Below the pieces are notes generated by a model, which worked only from the letters and a program-made list of their open reading frames with translations, was not told the DNA's origin and did no database searches. Positions 34,867 through 46,759 of a stretch of DNA of 64,000 bases are shown in pieces. The translations under genes and the position numbers were made by a program. The first letter of the stretch is position 1. Each line of letters begins with the position of its first letter. The stretch is from Kudoa neothunni (Eukaryota > Cnidaria): NCBI GenBank assembly GCA_964304625.1, contig OZ199840.1, positions 6,820,001 through 6,884,000 on the forward strand, written 5' to 3'.

Positions 34867-36345
34867 GATCTGATAAAGTATAGATGAAGATAATCACCCA
34901 TTCATTCGCGGATGGCATCAACCCCAAAACTCTTTATTTTCCCTAAAACAACGATTTTTCTTAAAATTTTATTGTGTAATTGAAATTTTTCTTCGGTCAT
35001 CGTAGCAATGACAAGCAGCGTAGCACGCTTTTGAATTGTTTTACACACGAACATTGTGTTAATTTTTAATAGTGGACGTACGCTGTATTAGCTGTTCAAA
35101 AAAGTGAGCTGTCCCATCCAAATTTAACATGTCCGGATTGTATCTTGACAAAATCTCGGGAAAATTCCCCATCCATTGATAAATATATTTTAAATCAGCG
35201 CTCTCCTCCGTGCGATTTGAGTTTTTCAGATCGTAACGCCTTCTGCAATTATTAAACTAATCCTCGGTTCCGCTAAAATCTTTTATTCAAATATCTTTGG
35301 CAATAATACAAGATTATTCGATCATCCAAAAAATAAATAATATTTGTTTCTCGCATTAAAAGTACCCAATTGTAAAGATTAATTTATTATCTTCATATTT
35401 TCCGGGCTTATATATTTTTCAGGGTTTTGAAATGTTTTAATCTATGGTTTCATCTTGTTTAAAAAAAACTTCTATAAAGACTTAAGTAACCTATTTTAAA
35501 TTATCGAAGAATATTGAAGTTAATATAATTTGGTAAACCGAAACGTTTTACAATAATTTCATGAGCCCCGCATATAGATTTACAAAATTATAATAATCAA
35601 TTACTTTTATTATATTCTCTTTAGTTATTTGAGGGCTTACGATGCTTTTTATTGTGTATCCATCTTATTAAAAAGATTAAAATCAAAAAAATGAATTACG
35701 CAATAACGAGGCACATGATTTTTCCTATTTTGTTTGATATCCGCTCGTTCAAAATTTTTGTTTTTTGTATAATTCTCCATTTAGGCATACTGAATGTGAT
35801 TCGTATGTTTTATTTAGTGAATTAAAGCACATAATACCAATAAAGTTAAATCACGCAAAACCGAGGCACAACTGTATATAGATAATTTTCAAAAAATATG
35901 AAAAACATAAAATCCACATGAAGTCTTTCTAATCCTGATATTAATTAATGTAAAAAGAAAATGGCATTATGATTTGATAGCGTTCGTACTCTAAAATAAT
36001 GTTGAACCCAAGGATCTGAAAATGGGCTTCTAGATTTAGACTCCATAAGAAGGCCACAATAAAATATGATGGGATTTTAATTAAATTCCTCGTATACATT
36101 TGGTAAATCACAATGTCATAACTTAAAATAACTCAACTATGGCAACTTTAAATTTTGAATAAATTTCAAAATTCTAATCAATTCTGAAATCTTCAGATTT
36201 ATTTTTCCATCAAATAAATTCACTCAATAACCTATTTAATGTCTGAACAGAATTTTCATCCCGTATCTCATCCTCGTAATTTTTTCATTAAATGATAATA
36301 ACACTTTATGATGGTAATTTAAATTTTTTTCTTTACACGGTCAAA
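34867..36345. other. AT-rich stretch with one candidate exon
   Basis: Apart from the minus frame at 35059-35244, listed separately, I see no gene or bounded repeat. A heavily decayed element is possible. Confidence 0.35.
35059..35244 (-). CDS. Candidate exon of unknown gene
   Basis: After a TTGCAG acceptor at 35245-35250 the minus strand reads RYDLKNSNRTEE, LKYIYQWMGNFPEILSRYN, PDMLNLDGTAHFFEQL and IQRTSTIKN, then stop. The residue mix is protein-like and less AT-driven than chance frames nearby. I do not recognise the family and saw no convincing partner exon upstream. It may be a last exon, or transposon debris. Confidence 0.3.
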   Translation of the reverse strand, partial: RRRYDLKNSNRTEESADLKYIYQWMGNFPEILSRYNPDMLNLDGTAHFFEQLIQRTSTIKN

Positions 36346-36822
36346 CTCCTGGCCTAACTTCTTAGGTTGTGAAGTTAGGGTTGATTAGGCCTTCATCGTC
36401 TACGTTGTAGGCACCGCAGCATCATCATATTAAGGCAACTTACGTTTATGCGATAGTGCGGGATTTTTACCCACTAAACATCCTCGTTTCGGAGAAACCA
36501 CCCCGACCATACCCTGGACTAACCCAGAATTAGTCTGATAAAGTCGTCTGAATGCGGGCGTCAGCCATACGGAGACGCATACTCGGCTTTATTTCGTTCC
36601 TGTAGCCGGTGTTTACGAGCGACCGAGTTCTACCCTTCCACCAGGCTCCCCTCCCAGCTGCAAGCAAGACCACGATAAATCGTAGATCCTTGCGATTACT
36701 ACAGCCTTCCTATTTAATTTTGGAGTAGGAGCACAGGAACGCCTGGACTAGGCCTCGAATCGCAACCCCAAGGTATGCAAGATCGACTTAACCACCACTA
36801 CGCCACATTGTCCAAGCCTAGG
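36346..36822 (-). mobile_element. tRNA-derived SINE
   Basis: A G/C-richer island of about 475 bp, unlike its surroundings. Read on the minus strand, an A-box-like TGGCGTAGTGGTGGTTAAG (36805-36787) is followed by a B-box-like GGTTGCGATTCGA (36767-36755), spacing like a tRNA head, then a roughly 390-bp unrelated body. The far end is a hairpin, CTAACTTCACAACCTAAGAAGTTAG (36383-36359), given here as its two arms CTAACTTC and GAAGTTAG. These internal RNA polymerase III promoter boxes plus a long body define a SINE. It abuts the TTAA of the piggyBac at 36828. Confidence 0.65.
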
Positions 36823-36827
36823 TAATT

Positions 36828-39325
36828 TTAACTTTCCGAGCGCGTTGAGGTCATTTATGACCCCAGAGCATATTGCAACATGATTTTAATATCTTTTATA
36901 TAGTCAGAAATGTCTGGTATTACGTCTATTCTCCTAAAAACAACGCTCAAAATAATGTGAGAGAAAAGTTTTTTAATTATCAAAATTAATAAGAAGATAT
37001 GCGTACTTTATACATTTTGGCTTTTGGGGTCATATGAACCCAGGTTTTTTTTTCATTAAATAATGCGAAAAAATTGTAAGTATCATAATCTAAAGTTATA
37101 AAGAATTCTATCGTTAAAATAAAGAGGAAACTAGAAAAAACCATCCCCAAATTCATGTGAGTAAAGGCGAAGCGAGTTAGTTTAGAATGATGAATGATTT
37201 TGACGAAAGAATATTCTACCGACTTTGAGAGTGACTGTAGCGAAATTTTTGATACCATCCAATATAGTGATCCTTAGTCCGATTCATCAGATTCTAATTC
37301 AGATAAAAGTGTCGTTAATTCGACTTTGCATTACGACAAAAATAATGCAGTATGGACTACAGAGATGCCTAAATCATCCAGAGTATGCAAGGAGAATATC
37401 ATGGATAAAGCTCTGGGCGTTACCGCGTTTGCAGCACATAGAATATCTGAATTAGTGAATTGCTTCCACATATTTATCAATGAAAATTTTTATGAAACCG
37501 TTGAAATGTACACAAATCAATTTGATGTACATCATATTAAAGAATGCTGGAAAGAGTTATCAAAAATAGAATTTAGAGCCTATATAGGTATTCTTGTATA
37601 TATGGCGATATTCAAATCAAAACTGGAGCCGTTAAAGCCGTTGTGGAGTCTAGATAAGGGTGGGGATATATTTCGTCAAATAATGCCTATCAGAAGGTTT
37701 ATTGAAATTACCAGAGCACTTCAATTTTGACGACTATAACACCAGACTTGAAAGGAGAGAACGTGATAAATTTTGCCCCATTCGCGAAATTTTTGAGAAT
37801 TGGAAAGAGGTGCTTTCAAAATGTTTGATACCACATTCTGACCTGACCGTTGATGAGCAGTTAGTTGCTTTTAGGGGTAAATGCCCTTTTAAGCAATATA
37901 TGCCATCAAAACCGGCTGTTTATGGAAACAAATTTTTTTTATTAGTGGATCCAATAACAATTTTTTGCCACAACATCTCCGTCTACTTGGGAAAAGTTAA
38001 CGATCAAAGGGCCACATGTCTGGGTGAAACTGTTGTGTTAGACCTTGTATCTGACTTGAAATCAACTGGTAGAAACATTGTGTTTGACAATTATTTTACC
38101 TCAGCGCCCCTTGCTGAGAAATTACTAAATCAAGGACTAACTATGGTTGGAACAATACGGGCTAACAAACGGGGACATTCCTGAATTGATGAAGGCGAAT
38201 AAATCAAGGGAGGTATATAGTTCTCTTTTCTCTTCAATGGAAAGATGTTAGTTTCTTATGTACCCAAGAAAAATAAGGCCGTCCTATTATTAGTTACTTC
38301 GTCAAACGAAACGGGTATATCCACGGATGAGCAAAAAAACCGGACATTATCAAATTCTACAATAAAACTAAAGGAGGTGTCGATACAGTTGATCGAATAC
38401 TTGCATCAACTAGCGTCAAAAGATATACGAAACGTTGGCCGACAGTGGTGTTCTTCAACATTCTCGATATTAGTCTTATTAATGTCTACTGTTTGTATAA
38501 AATTGTATTGAATGATAACAGAATCAAGCGAGCCCAATTCTTAGAAAAACTTGCTGACATACTTGTTCAACCATTTCTTTCAAGCAAACAATTTTCAAAT
38601 CCTAATCGACCAATTACAATAAAACCATCACATCTCTATCATAAAAACCCGAAAAAGATGTTTCAAATGTCCCAGAAATAGTGACATCAACGTTGGAATT
38701 TCATGTGCTTCGTGTATGAAACATATCTGTAAGCAACATTCAATTGTCTGTTTGCCATGAATGTTCATCGGAACTTAAAAAATAGACTTCCATGGTTATT
38801 AATATAAACATTCTCTCTGATATACGTATGTTCTTTGCTATTTGTTATTTCTTTAATTTGTTCATGCGCTGCCGGCCATACAATTTTAACTCGATCGTTT
38901 TTTAAATGTCTTATTCTAACACTGATCCTTTTACAATCAATTGGATCCAAACAATAGAAACATTATTTACTGCATAGCTAAAAACTTAATTTTACCAATA
39001 TGGCATTACAACTATCTATATCAAATATAGGTTTATTTATATAATTAGCCAATGGGCGTTTAAAAAAACAAATAAGATGGAAACGACCAAAAATTGAAAT
39101 GTTAATAAACAAACCGACCCTGTATCCAGATCGGAGCCAATCGTATTTCCTCGGGGTATATGTTTTTTCGAAATTCGGTATGAATTCACCGATAGATTTC
39201 TTTTAAATTTTATTAACAAGTTTATAAATATTTTTTAATTAAAAAGGTGCAAGAAAATTTTGGGGTCATATATGACCCCAAAAGCACAAAGTGTACAATA
39301 ATTTTTGGAGCGCTCGGAAGGTTAA
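36828..39325 (+). mobile_element. piggyBac transposon, nearly full length
   Basis: TTAACTTTCCGAGCGCG at 36828 and, inward from 39325, TTAACCTTCCGAGCGCT: matching ends with intact TTAA duplication. The inner palindromes are GGTCATTTATGACC (36849-36862, 18 bp from TTAA) and GGGGTCATATATGACCCC (39262-39279, 43 bp from TTAA). A related GGGGTCATATGAACCC lies at about 37028. Length (about 2.5 kb) and end structure are as expected for a complete piggyBac. It carries the transposase described next. Confidence 0.9.
37321..38760 (+). pseudogene. piggyBac transposase (DDE_Tnp_1_7), lightly broken
   Basis: Blocks in order: KALGVTAFAAHRISELVNCF, FRAYIGILVYMAIF and PLWSLDKGGDIFRQIM; then from 37702 FCPIREIFENW, LTVDEQLVAFRGKCPFKQYM with the first catalytic Asp at about 37850, and NIVFDNYFTSAPLAEKLL with the second at about 38087. 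LVSYVPKKNKAV follows, then IIKFYNKTKGGVDTVDRI with the third at about 38380 in another frame, and RWPTVVFFNILDISLINVY. The cysteine-rich C-terminal domain RCFKCPRNSD...CASCMKHICKQH lies at about 38655-38745. All three catalytic Asp blocks and the zinc-binding tail are readable. I count frame changes near 37730, 38180-38245, 38330-38440 and 38650. The copy looks recently inactivated. Confidence 0.88.
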
Positions 39326-40225
39326 AGAACAGCCCCCCCCCCCAGACTGGCTTTTTTGACGGGTTAATCAGCGAAAGAGAGAAACGATGTTCCTGTCTTT
39401 ATCAAAGAAATCAACGATGACAGATGATCGTTCATACAAATTACGATTTCTCCCTCCTACATAAAATAGAACGTTTAAGGCACCAAAATGCCCAAGACTG
39501 AGGGCCATAGGAAATTTATAGGATCGTATTTAACTCTCCCTGTACGGCACCAAAAAATCACGCGGGTGCCGATGGGGTCACTCTCGTACCCCAACATTTT
39601 AGAAGATAAAATTTCTTAAATCATTTCTTAGTGTGTCAATAATATCTCGACATATATATCTAAGGGTTGATGGTTCCAATTACTTTGATTAATAAGCTTA
39701 AAATGGCAAAAAAACGACCACCATTTTTGGATGGATGAATGTCTACTAGTTGCATTTAATCAATTAAAATGTATATGTATGAAATATAGAAACATTTTTA
39801 TATAAGAATAAGAAGAAATTTAATAATGAAATTGAAAAATAAATGAGAGAGACTGGCCTACAGGGAAAAACGCCATCAGCCAAACCTCCGACTAGGTTCG
39901 GATCATGTGATAGGATTAGATTGTCTTATGGTGGCCTATTAGTTTCAACGAACGAACGTTTACAGCGCTGTATAATTATATAAGTCATAATATGGTTAAA
40001 ATAATGAGTTTATCAAAAATTTAAATATGTTTACTGTAAAATTTCAAATGTTTTGTTTAGATAATACCATATACGACATTTGAATAAATATAATTGTATA
40101 CATTAATTATAATGAATACTTCTTTATTTCATCACTTTGTTTATAATTTCATTCTGTTAGATATCATTATGCTAATAAGAAAAGATCGTTTAAAAATCTC
40201 GTTCAGTTTTCGATTGAATCGAAAT
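39326..40225. other. Intergenic with simple tract and lone piggyBac end
   Basis: An 11-base C run lies at 39333-39343. The terminus at 39540 is listed separately. No gene was seen. Confidence 0.4.
39540..39592 (+). mobile_element. Solitary piggyBac-like terminus
   Basis: TTAACTCTCCCTGTACGGCACC (first 20 bases) followed by GGGTGCCGATG and the imperfect palindrome GGGGTCACTCTCGTACCCC at 39574-39592, 31 bp from TTAA. The partner end is not found. It may be a decayed or truncated copy. Confidence 0.4.
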
Positions 40226-40357
40226 CTCTAAAACAGCGCTTCCCGATTGGGGGTCCGAGGTCCATAAATGAGTAAAAAAATATAGGTTAATGTTTACAAT
40301 ATCCCCAACACTCGGGGGTTTCGTTTCCGAGGTCACACGGCTCCCAAAAAACCACGA

Positions 40358-40914
40358 ATGCTTCCCGCTGTTTATTCAACTAATAATTTAGATGAACTAA
40401 ACTTTGAAGAAATAACATATTTCAAAGATAGGAAGGATGAACTGTCGAAATTTTTAATTGAAATTGGACTTTTGCCTAGAGAGAGAGTATGCATTTGTGG
40501 ATGTAGGATGGTTATGGTGATTCGACCACGATATCCAGATGGATACAGTTTCAGATGCCATGATAGTGGTTGTCTAAAAGAACTATCCATCAGATATAAT
40601 AGTTTCTTTTATCAATCGAAACTCTCATTATATCAAATTTTAAAAATTATATATCTCGGTGCAATGAGATGCAGAGTCAACGTATCCTCATGAAAGAATG
40701 CAGATTAGAGTCTACTAGGACGGCACGCGACTGGAAAAATTTCATGCGGGACTTATGTCTGAGTTATTATATCATGAACCTCACTAAAATAGGCGGCCCC
40801 GGAATAAAAGTGCAAATTGACGAAAGTCAAATTTGCAAAAGAAAGTTTCATGTTGGAAGGATCTTGCAAACTCAGAGTGTATGGATTGTCGGAGGTGTCG
40901 ATGAAAATGGATAG
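40358..40914 (+). pseudogene. Merlin (IS1016/ISXO2-type) transposase fragment
   Basis: The first frame (40358-40693) holds a zinc-ribbon-like VCICGCRMVMVIRPRYPDGY with FRCHDSGC and LKELSIRYNSFF. The second (to 40914) holds TARDWKNFMRDLC, GGPGIKVQIDESQICKRKF with the first catalytic Asp, HVGRI and VWIVGGVDENG. These are the N-terminal half of an ISXO2-like transposase of Merlin elements. The C-terminal half with the other two acidic residues is absent; the sequence after about 40925 is unrelated. One frameshift near 40670 separates the two frames. Nested within the hAT at 40234. Confidence 0.7.
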
Positions 40915-41869
40915 GTTTTCATGGTTCAAACTGAAATTAGCCCTCCATATCAGAATCGGTGGTACCCCTGTGCGCATGCGCAAATCAGGTTCGCCCTAAG
41001 CGAGAAATCGCCTGATATTCTGTAGCTGGCGCATTCGTTTATGTTTCAAACAATATTTTCACGGCTATTTTAGTTTGAGGAATTTTTTCAGGGTTATATG
41101 TCAACAATATTGACGTCAAAATCCTCAAAGACTCTAATCACCAATCATAAATCATTAATTTTAAGAACTAAAACATGGTTATTGCAAATTAGCAATACTT
41201 AAATGTTGTTTAAATACAAAATCAATAAATTTAATAAAATTAGTTTATAATTTTGAAAATTAAAATGTACAGTTTTCAGTCTTTATGCTTTGCGCAGCGC
41301 TTCGTTGATTATCGGAAACGAAAAATACCGACTGCTGGGGATGCGGTAAACTTTTGCCAGAAAATGTATATCCTAGCATTGTAACGAGGTTTTGAATATT
41401 GTAACGGTATGATATATTATAAACGCAGTTCCTAATAATTTATTTATGGAAAATTATATTTGTTGTTATTTTATTTAAAAAAAATGATGCCGAGTGTAAT
41501 AGTTTCGTTACGAACATCTTTTGTAATGTACGTGAATCTGAATCGGCGACATTCGGATCAACCTTTAATTGTAATTATGTTTTTATTGATTTTATATTCT
41601 CGCGAAATTATCTTACTTCTTAGATTTAACTTTAGTTTAATATTATATATACATATATTCCATAAAAATATGACAATTAATTATAATTTAATTTGATGTA
41701 GACAGATGCTAATAATAAAAATACTTGGATCTCTTGTTGGATATGACAATTAAATTATTAGTTTTAGATAGTTTGTAACTATAAAATATTTCGAGAAATC
41801 TTAGATAAGCCACGCGAACCTAATTTCACCCTATTTTTCGTTTAATTTAATCCCAGCCTTTGTTTCAAC

Positions 41870-43680
41870 ATGGTGAATCATCCGAAAATTAGGAAATTGA
41901 ATGAAGAATACACCCAGCATGGTTTTACCAAAAGAGTAATTGATGGAATTGACAGACCCCAATGTATTCTATGCGATATATTATTTTCCAATTCAAGTTT
42001 GAAACCATCAAAACTACATGAGCATTTTACAATTAAGCATGGTGGAACATCAAGAGCAGGGAATGATTCTCAATCTATGGCCACTAAACGGATAAAATTC
42101 GATTCAAGAATGACTCTCCCAACGTTAGGTTTTTCTCCCCTTTGTAAACCATTTCTTTTGGCGTCATATAAAATTGCGAAGAAGAAAAAGCCACACACCA
42201 TTGCCAAAACTCTTATTAAACCTTGTATTTTGGAATCGGCACGAATTATTTTGGCCCCAAATGCCGCTAAAAAGCTTCAAATGATTCCACTCTCAAACAA
42301 TATTATTCGAAATAGAATTAAAGATATGAGTGCGGACGTACTCGATCAAGTTCTTTCAGATGTGAAAGCCTCGCCTAGAAAAATCTCCGTCCAGCTGGAC
42401 GAGTTAACCGACGTGGCTAATTGTAGCCAGCTAATTGCAGCCAGCTAATTGCAGCCAGCTAATTGCTTTCGTCCGCTGTTACATCAAAAGTTATCGATGA
42501 AGAGTTTCTCTTTTGTAAACCCTTAACAAAAACTACCACTGCGAAGGATATTTACGACATGGTCCATAACTTTTTTGATAGAAACAACATACCTTTCCAG
42601 CTTATTGCGTCTATTTGTACGGATGGTGCTCCGCTCCGGCCATGCTTGGAAAACGATCCGGTTTTGCTATTCTAATGCGAAACCGAATTCCCGACGTTAC
42701 TATTAACCATTGTATCCTTCATCAACAAGCTCTCATGTCAAAAACGATGCCGGAAACTTTGAGAAACGTTATGAACTCTTGCAAAAAATTGTAAATTTTA
42801 TCAAAGGCAGAGCTCTAAACCACAGACTCTTCAAGGCATTTTGCAATGACTCGGGTGAAGAAGCATCTGCACTTCTGTACTATACCGAAGTCAGATGGCT
42901 TTCACGAGGCAAAGCTTTAACTAGATTTTTCGAACTTCGAAACAAAATTCAGAACTTTCTATTCGAACAAAAATCTGATCTTGCGCGTACTTTTGATATT
43001 CCCAATTTCTCATCTATTCATTCTAGCCTACTTGGCAGATATTTTTAGTCATATCAAGGATTTAAATTGCTCTATTCAAGGAAGAGGGATAAATGTTATA
43101 GTCGACAGTGACAGACTGCGCTCTTTTAGGGAAAAATTGATGTTGTGGAGATCCAGAATCGATTGTCAAAACTTGGCGAATTTTCCTTCTCTATAAGAAA
43201 TCGTTTTGAATGATACGAGCATTGTTTTTGAGGATTTCAAAAAATATACATGCGAGCGTTTGGATCGATTGAGAAATTCATTTGATGATTACGTCACCCC
43301 TGGGGAAATACATGAGTCAGAGAGTTGGATCATTAACCTCTTTGCATTCAAATTAGACAAAATGAATGATAATGACGAAGAAAAAGAGAATCTGCTCGAT
43401 TTGCGAGAATGCCATTCCATCAAATTGTTATTTGATTCTAGTTCGCTCGAACATTTTTGATGCGGAACTTTAATTCAATATCCTACCCTTTCCAAAAGAG
43501 CTCTCCAAATATTGGTTCAATTCTCAACAACTTGGCTTTGTGAAGCTGGATTTGCCACACTTCCGTATATAAAAAATAAATATCGAAATTCACTCAATCC
43601 CGAAAATGATATGTGTTTACCATTATCCAATAAAGAACCTCGCTTTGATTTTTTTGACTACAGTTATTATATTTCGTTGT
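41870..43680 (+). pseudogene. hAT transposase, ZBED5/GTF2IRD2-like
   Basis: Starts MVNHPKIRKLNEEYTQHGF at 41870. A BED-like finger QCILCDILFSNSSLKPSKLHEHF with IKHG follows at about 41965-42035. Next come SVQLDELTDVANCSQLIA (first catalytic Asp region, about 42390-42440), ICTDGAPLRPCLE (second, about 42610) and CILHQQALMSKTMPETLR near 42715. The C-terminal part has ALQILVQFSTTWLCEAGFAT and KNKYRNSLNP at about 43500-43600, then EPRFDFF. Short tandem duplications GCAGCCAGCTAATT at about 42430-42465 break the frame, and about four other frame changes follow. Domestic ZBED5-type genes derive from this hAT branch; this copy is a dead transposon. Confidence 0.8.
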
Positions 43681-43888
43681 TATGAAAAGCATTGTTTCAT
43701 TTTTATTTTTGTATAATATTTGGAAAACTTCTGTTCGAATTTAACTAACTTCATTTTCTATTAAAGGTAGATCTGTTTTCAAATTTCTAATTCAATGGGG
43801 GTCCGGAGTTAAATTTATTAATTGTGGGGGGAGGGGGGGGGGGGGGAGGTCCGAAGTCTTAAACGAATCGGGAAGCACTGCTCTATAA

Positions 43889-44197
43889 CAATGGTGAGCC
43901 CAATTTTATGTCTCGGGGTTTCATCAGCCAATTACAAGCTTCCAAAGGGCCACAAGTTATAAAGTATTGGGATAATTCCAAACATAAACCGATACCTTAA
44001 TTGCATACGGATAAAAATAATCTAAGTTAAATCTATGGAATCACTTTTTTTATAATTTTATGATTATATGATGTAAGTAAACAGGTGAAAATTCCAAATA
44101 TTGCATTGAATACACCAACGTTTTTAAATTTAACTTAGGCCTTTAGCTCCATGGGCCACATAATAAGTGCTCTGGGGCGGCATGTTGTTCATCCCTG
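43889..44197. mobile_element. hAT MITE sharing a target site with its neighbour
   Basis: CAATGGTGAGCCCAATTTTA at 43889 and, inward from 44197, CAGGGATGAACAACATGCC. A perfect 8-bp duplication CTCTATAA flanks it (43881-43888 and 44198-44205); the left copy is also the right duplication of the hAT at 40234-43880. 309 bp, non-coding. Confidence 0.75.
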
Positions 44198-44205
44198 CTC
44201 TATAA

Positions 44206-44880
44206 ATAACAATTATTCATCCATAATTAAGGTCACAATGCGTATTAAAGATCTTAGAGTAATGTCTTAAACTAAAGTTGTTTTATTCGCACTTAGCTGT
44301 AAGAGCATAACCAATGTGATTCTTTAGTTGTGCATTATAGGTTATTTTATAACGGTTCAAGAAATTTTATTACAAAAACTGAAAAATTCAAAAGTTTCAT
44401 AATATTTAAACACACTCACATCACCGATTTACTTTAATTTTTAAGCCTTTAAATTCATGTGAGCTCCCAAAATTTTCAAACTCCCTCACGCGTGTAAATG
44501 AGATTGGGATATCAATTAAAGTATAAGCTTCATATGTTTAGAACAATAATCAAATATATTAATTTTCCGTCTCAATAAAAAAATCTTCATTTTTTGGGAA
44601 ATCCGCTTTATTTAGATTATTTAAATTATAATTTGATATTTTCGGGTGCAACTTTTAAATTCCTTTTAAGAAAATGGAACGCGAGTCGATAACTAAATAT
44701 AACTTAGGTTTTTATGTTATACGATTCATGCGTCTTAGCCCCTCTCTGAAAACTAATTAGGCTGCATAAAAATAAAAAAATCGAAACGATAATTTGAAAT
44801 ATATTAAATAACGAACCCAATTTTTACAATAAATGAGTTTTTTCTGTATCCTATAATCGCGACAAAGATATTTTGCGCAA
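44206..44880. other. AT-rich stretch left of the minus-strand piggyBac
   Basis: Should contain the 3' terminus of the piggyBac whose transposase ends at 44881. I could not find a matching TTAA end, so the terminus may be lost or diverged. Confidence 0.4.
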
Positions 44881-45834
44881 CTAGAACAAGTAATCAAATA
44901 TTTTTTCTTTGTCTCGAGGGCAGAAGGAACATCTGTTTCTTTTTATTTGGGTTAAAATAAATTCTGGAATTATGGGTTCTTCAGCACAATACGGTTTTTC
45001 GAACATTTCGAACCTGCTTTTTACAAGAGTTGATAAGTTACTTGATTTAGCTTGACGAAGGGTTACATTTGGTGAGGCTAATTCAATTGAAAGTTGGCGT
45101 ATGAATGTTTGTCTTCTATTTCGGTCATGCTTTTTCCATTCTGGAAATTTATTTATCCAGACAACATATGAGTTTAATACAGCGATATCTACTAGATCCA
45201 TAAATACCCTAAAAGGCCATCTGCGAGTCGGCTTCGCACATGTATATAACGTCGTCATTTTGTCAGCGTTGTCTACGCCTCCTTTCGTTTTATTATAGCG
45301 CAATATTATGTTGGGCCTTTTTCGATTTCCTTCTTCAATTGAAGAGTCATTAAATTCAATAGATAAGAGGATCACCGCATAGTTTTTTTAGACATGTATG
45401 AGACCATAGTGAGTTTACCATTAAAAACAAACATGGAAGAAAAGACTTCACGATAACGATATGGTGCTTTCAAAAACTGACTAGGAATCTCACTTTTGTT
45501 CGAACGAATAGTTCCCGTTAGTGTTATATTGTTCTTTAGAAGCTCCTGGGCAAGTGATACAGATGTAAAATAATTATCGACGGTGACCCCTCTACCAATC
45601 CCATAAAAAGGACTAATTAGGTCAGTAACCACTCTTTCTCCTTCGTTAAGCTCCCTAGCACCTTCTATCTTGCCAGTATATGACTGAATATTCAGAAGAT
45701 AGGAAGTCTCAACGTCGGCAGCAACTCAAAGTTTTAGCACATATCTACCAGGCTTATTTTTCATGTAGACGCGAAAAGGGCATCTACCTCTACATTTTGC
45801 CAAACGTTCATCTACTGTAAGATAAGGACCTGGT

Positions 45835-45922
45835 TGTAGCAATTATAATAACCTTGTTATTAGTTATCATTCGGGACGGCTTTTTATTATTATAATCAGA
45901 AGGTTTCTTGCAGCATATTACA
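45835..45922 (+). repeat. 5' LTR (88 bp)
   Basis: Begins TGTAGCAATTATAATAACC and ends CAGCATATTACA. Unusually short for a gypsy-type element. Confidence 0.88.
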
Positions 45923-45941
45923 TTGGTGCCGAACGTTTATA

Positions 45942-46660
45942 ATGAAATTCAATTTCGAATTTGACTTTACAAAACCGATCGCTGATCAATTCAAAACCTT
46001 AGAACTGATGGCAGTGGCCAATCAATGGAATGATGAACAAATATATGCCTTCAATGCCTTGGCTATTCCTTCTGGGGAGCGACCTTCCCTCCTACCAAAT
46101 GAGGCAGAGGCAGCGGAATTCGGAAAGTTGGCAGTGTTACACCAGAAGATTATCCGTTTTTCTCAAAATAAACAAAACCCTGTGGATTCATGGAACAATT
46201 TTCTCAACTGCTCGATAAAACCTGGCGAAAATATAAATTTATATGCCAATCGATTCCTTGGATATATGCGAGTAGCAAGACCGAATATAACTAGTAACGA
46301 TATTAATTTCCTCCTAAGACCTAAAATCATTGATTGTGTTCAAAACGAAACCTTTCGACTTACTCTCAAAGCTGATACAAATTTAACCCTTAACGATGTT
46401 ATTAATAAAGTGGAAATGTATTCTAAGCTGATCACAAACAATGAGACAGTCAACATGGTTATCAACGAAGAAGAGGAACAATTAAATATCGCAACGATCT
46501 ACCCCCATAGAAATGATGTGAAAAAACATCAAAAACACAGCTACAATCAAAATGGATGCATGCGCTGTGGAAGTTTTAACCATCAAACAATTGTTTGCAA
46601 GGGGGATTCTATACGCTGAAACTGTGGTCAAAAAGGACACCTGAGCAGAATATGTAGAAA
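45942..46660 (+). other. Gag-like part of the LTR fossil
   Basis: Encodes a small capsid/nucleocapsid-type protein: an N-terminal helical region, then zinc knuckles at about 46555-46655 (a CX2CX4HX4C pattern). Part of the fossil element; described only as a part. Confidence 0.75.
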
Positions 46661-46759
46661 TCGGCCGGGAAACGTGCGAAGGGGAGTTCGCCAGCTTGGG
46701 GGACTTCCCCGAAACCATTAAATACCGAATTTATCGCATTCACCACCGAGCGTGATATC

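Larger units (their letters stand above)
40234..43880 (+). mobile_element. hAT transposon (ZBED5-like) carrying a Merlin fragment
   Basis: Ends CAGCGCTTCCCGATTGGGGG at 40234 and, inward from 43880, CAGTGCTTCCCGATTCG. Duplications are CTCTAAAA (40226-40233) and CTCTATAA (43881-43888), one mismatch. The transposase is at 41870-43680 on the plus strand. A long G-rich tract (43826-43848) sits just inside the right end. The 40.3-40.9 kb part is a fragment of a Merlin transposase, so a Merlin inserted here or was captured before the element decayed. Confidence 0.85.

Noticed and set aside
36740-36820. A genuine tRNA gene
   Set aside because: A and B boxes are present, but I could not close an acceptor stem or anticodon arm, and a long body is attached. 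Better explained as a SINE head.
44206-44880. Left TTAA terminus of the minus-strand piggyBac
   Set aside because: Several TTAA sites exist, but none is followed by the CCCACCC terminus or a palindrome at 44 bp.
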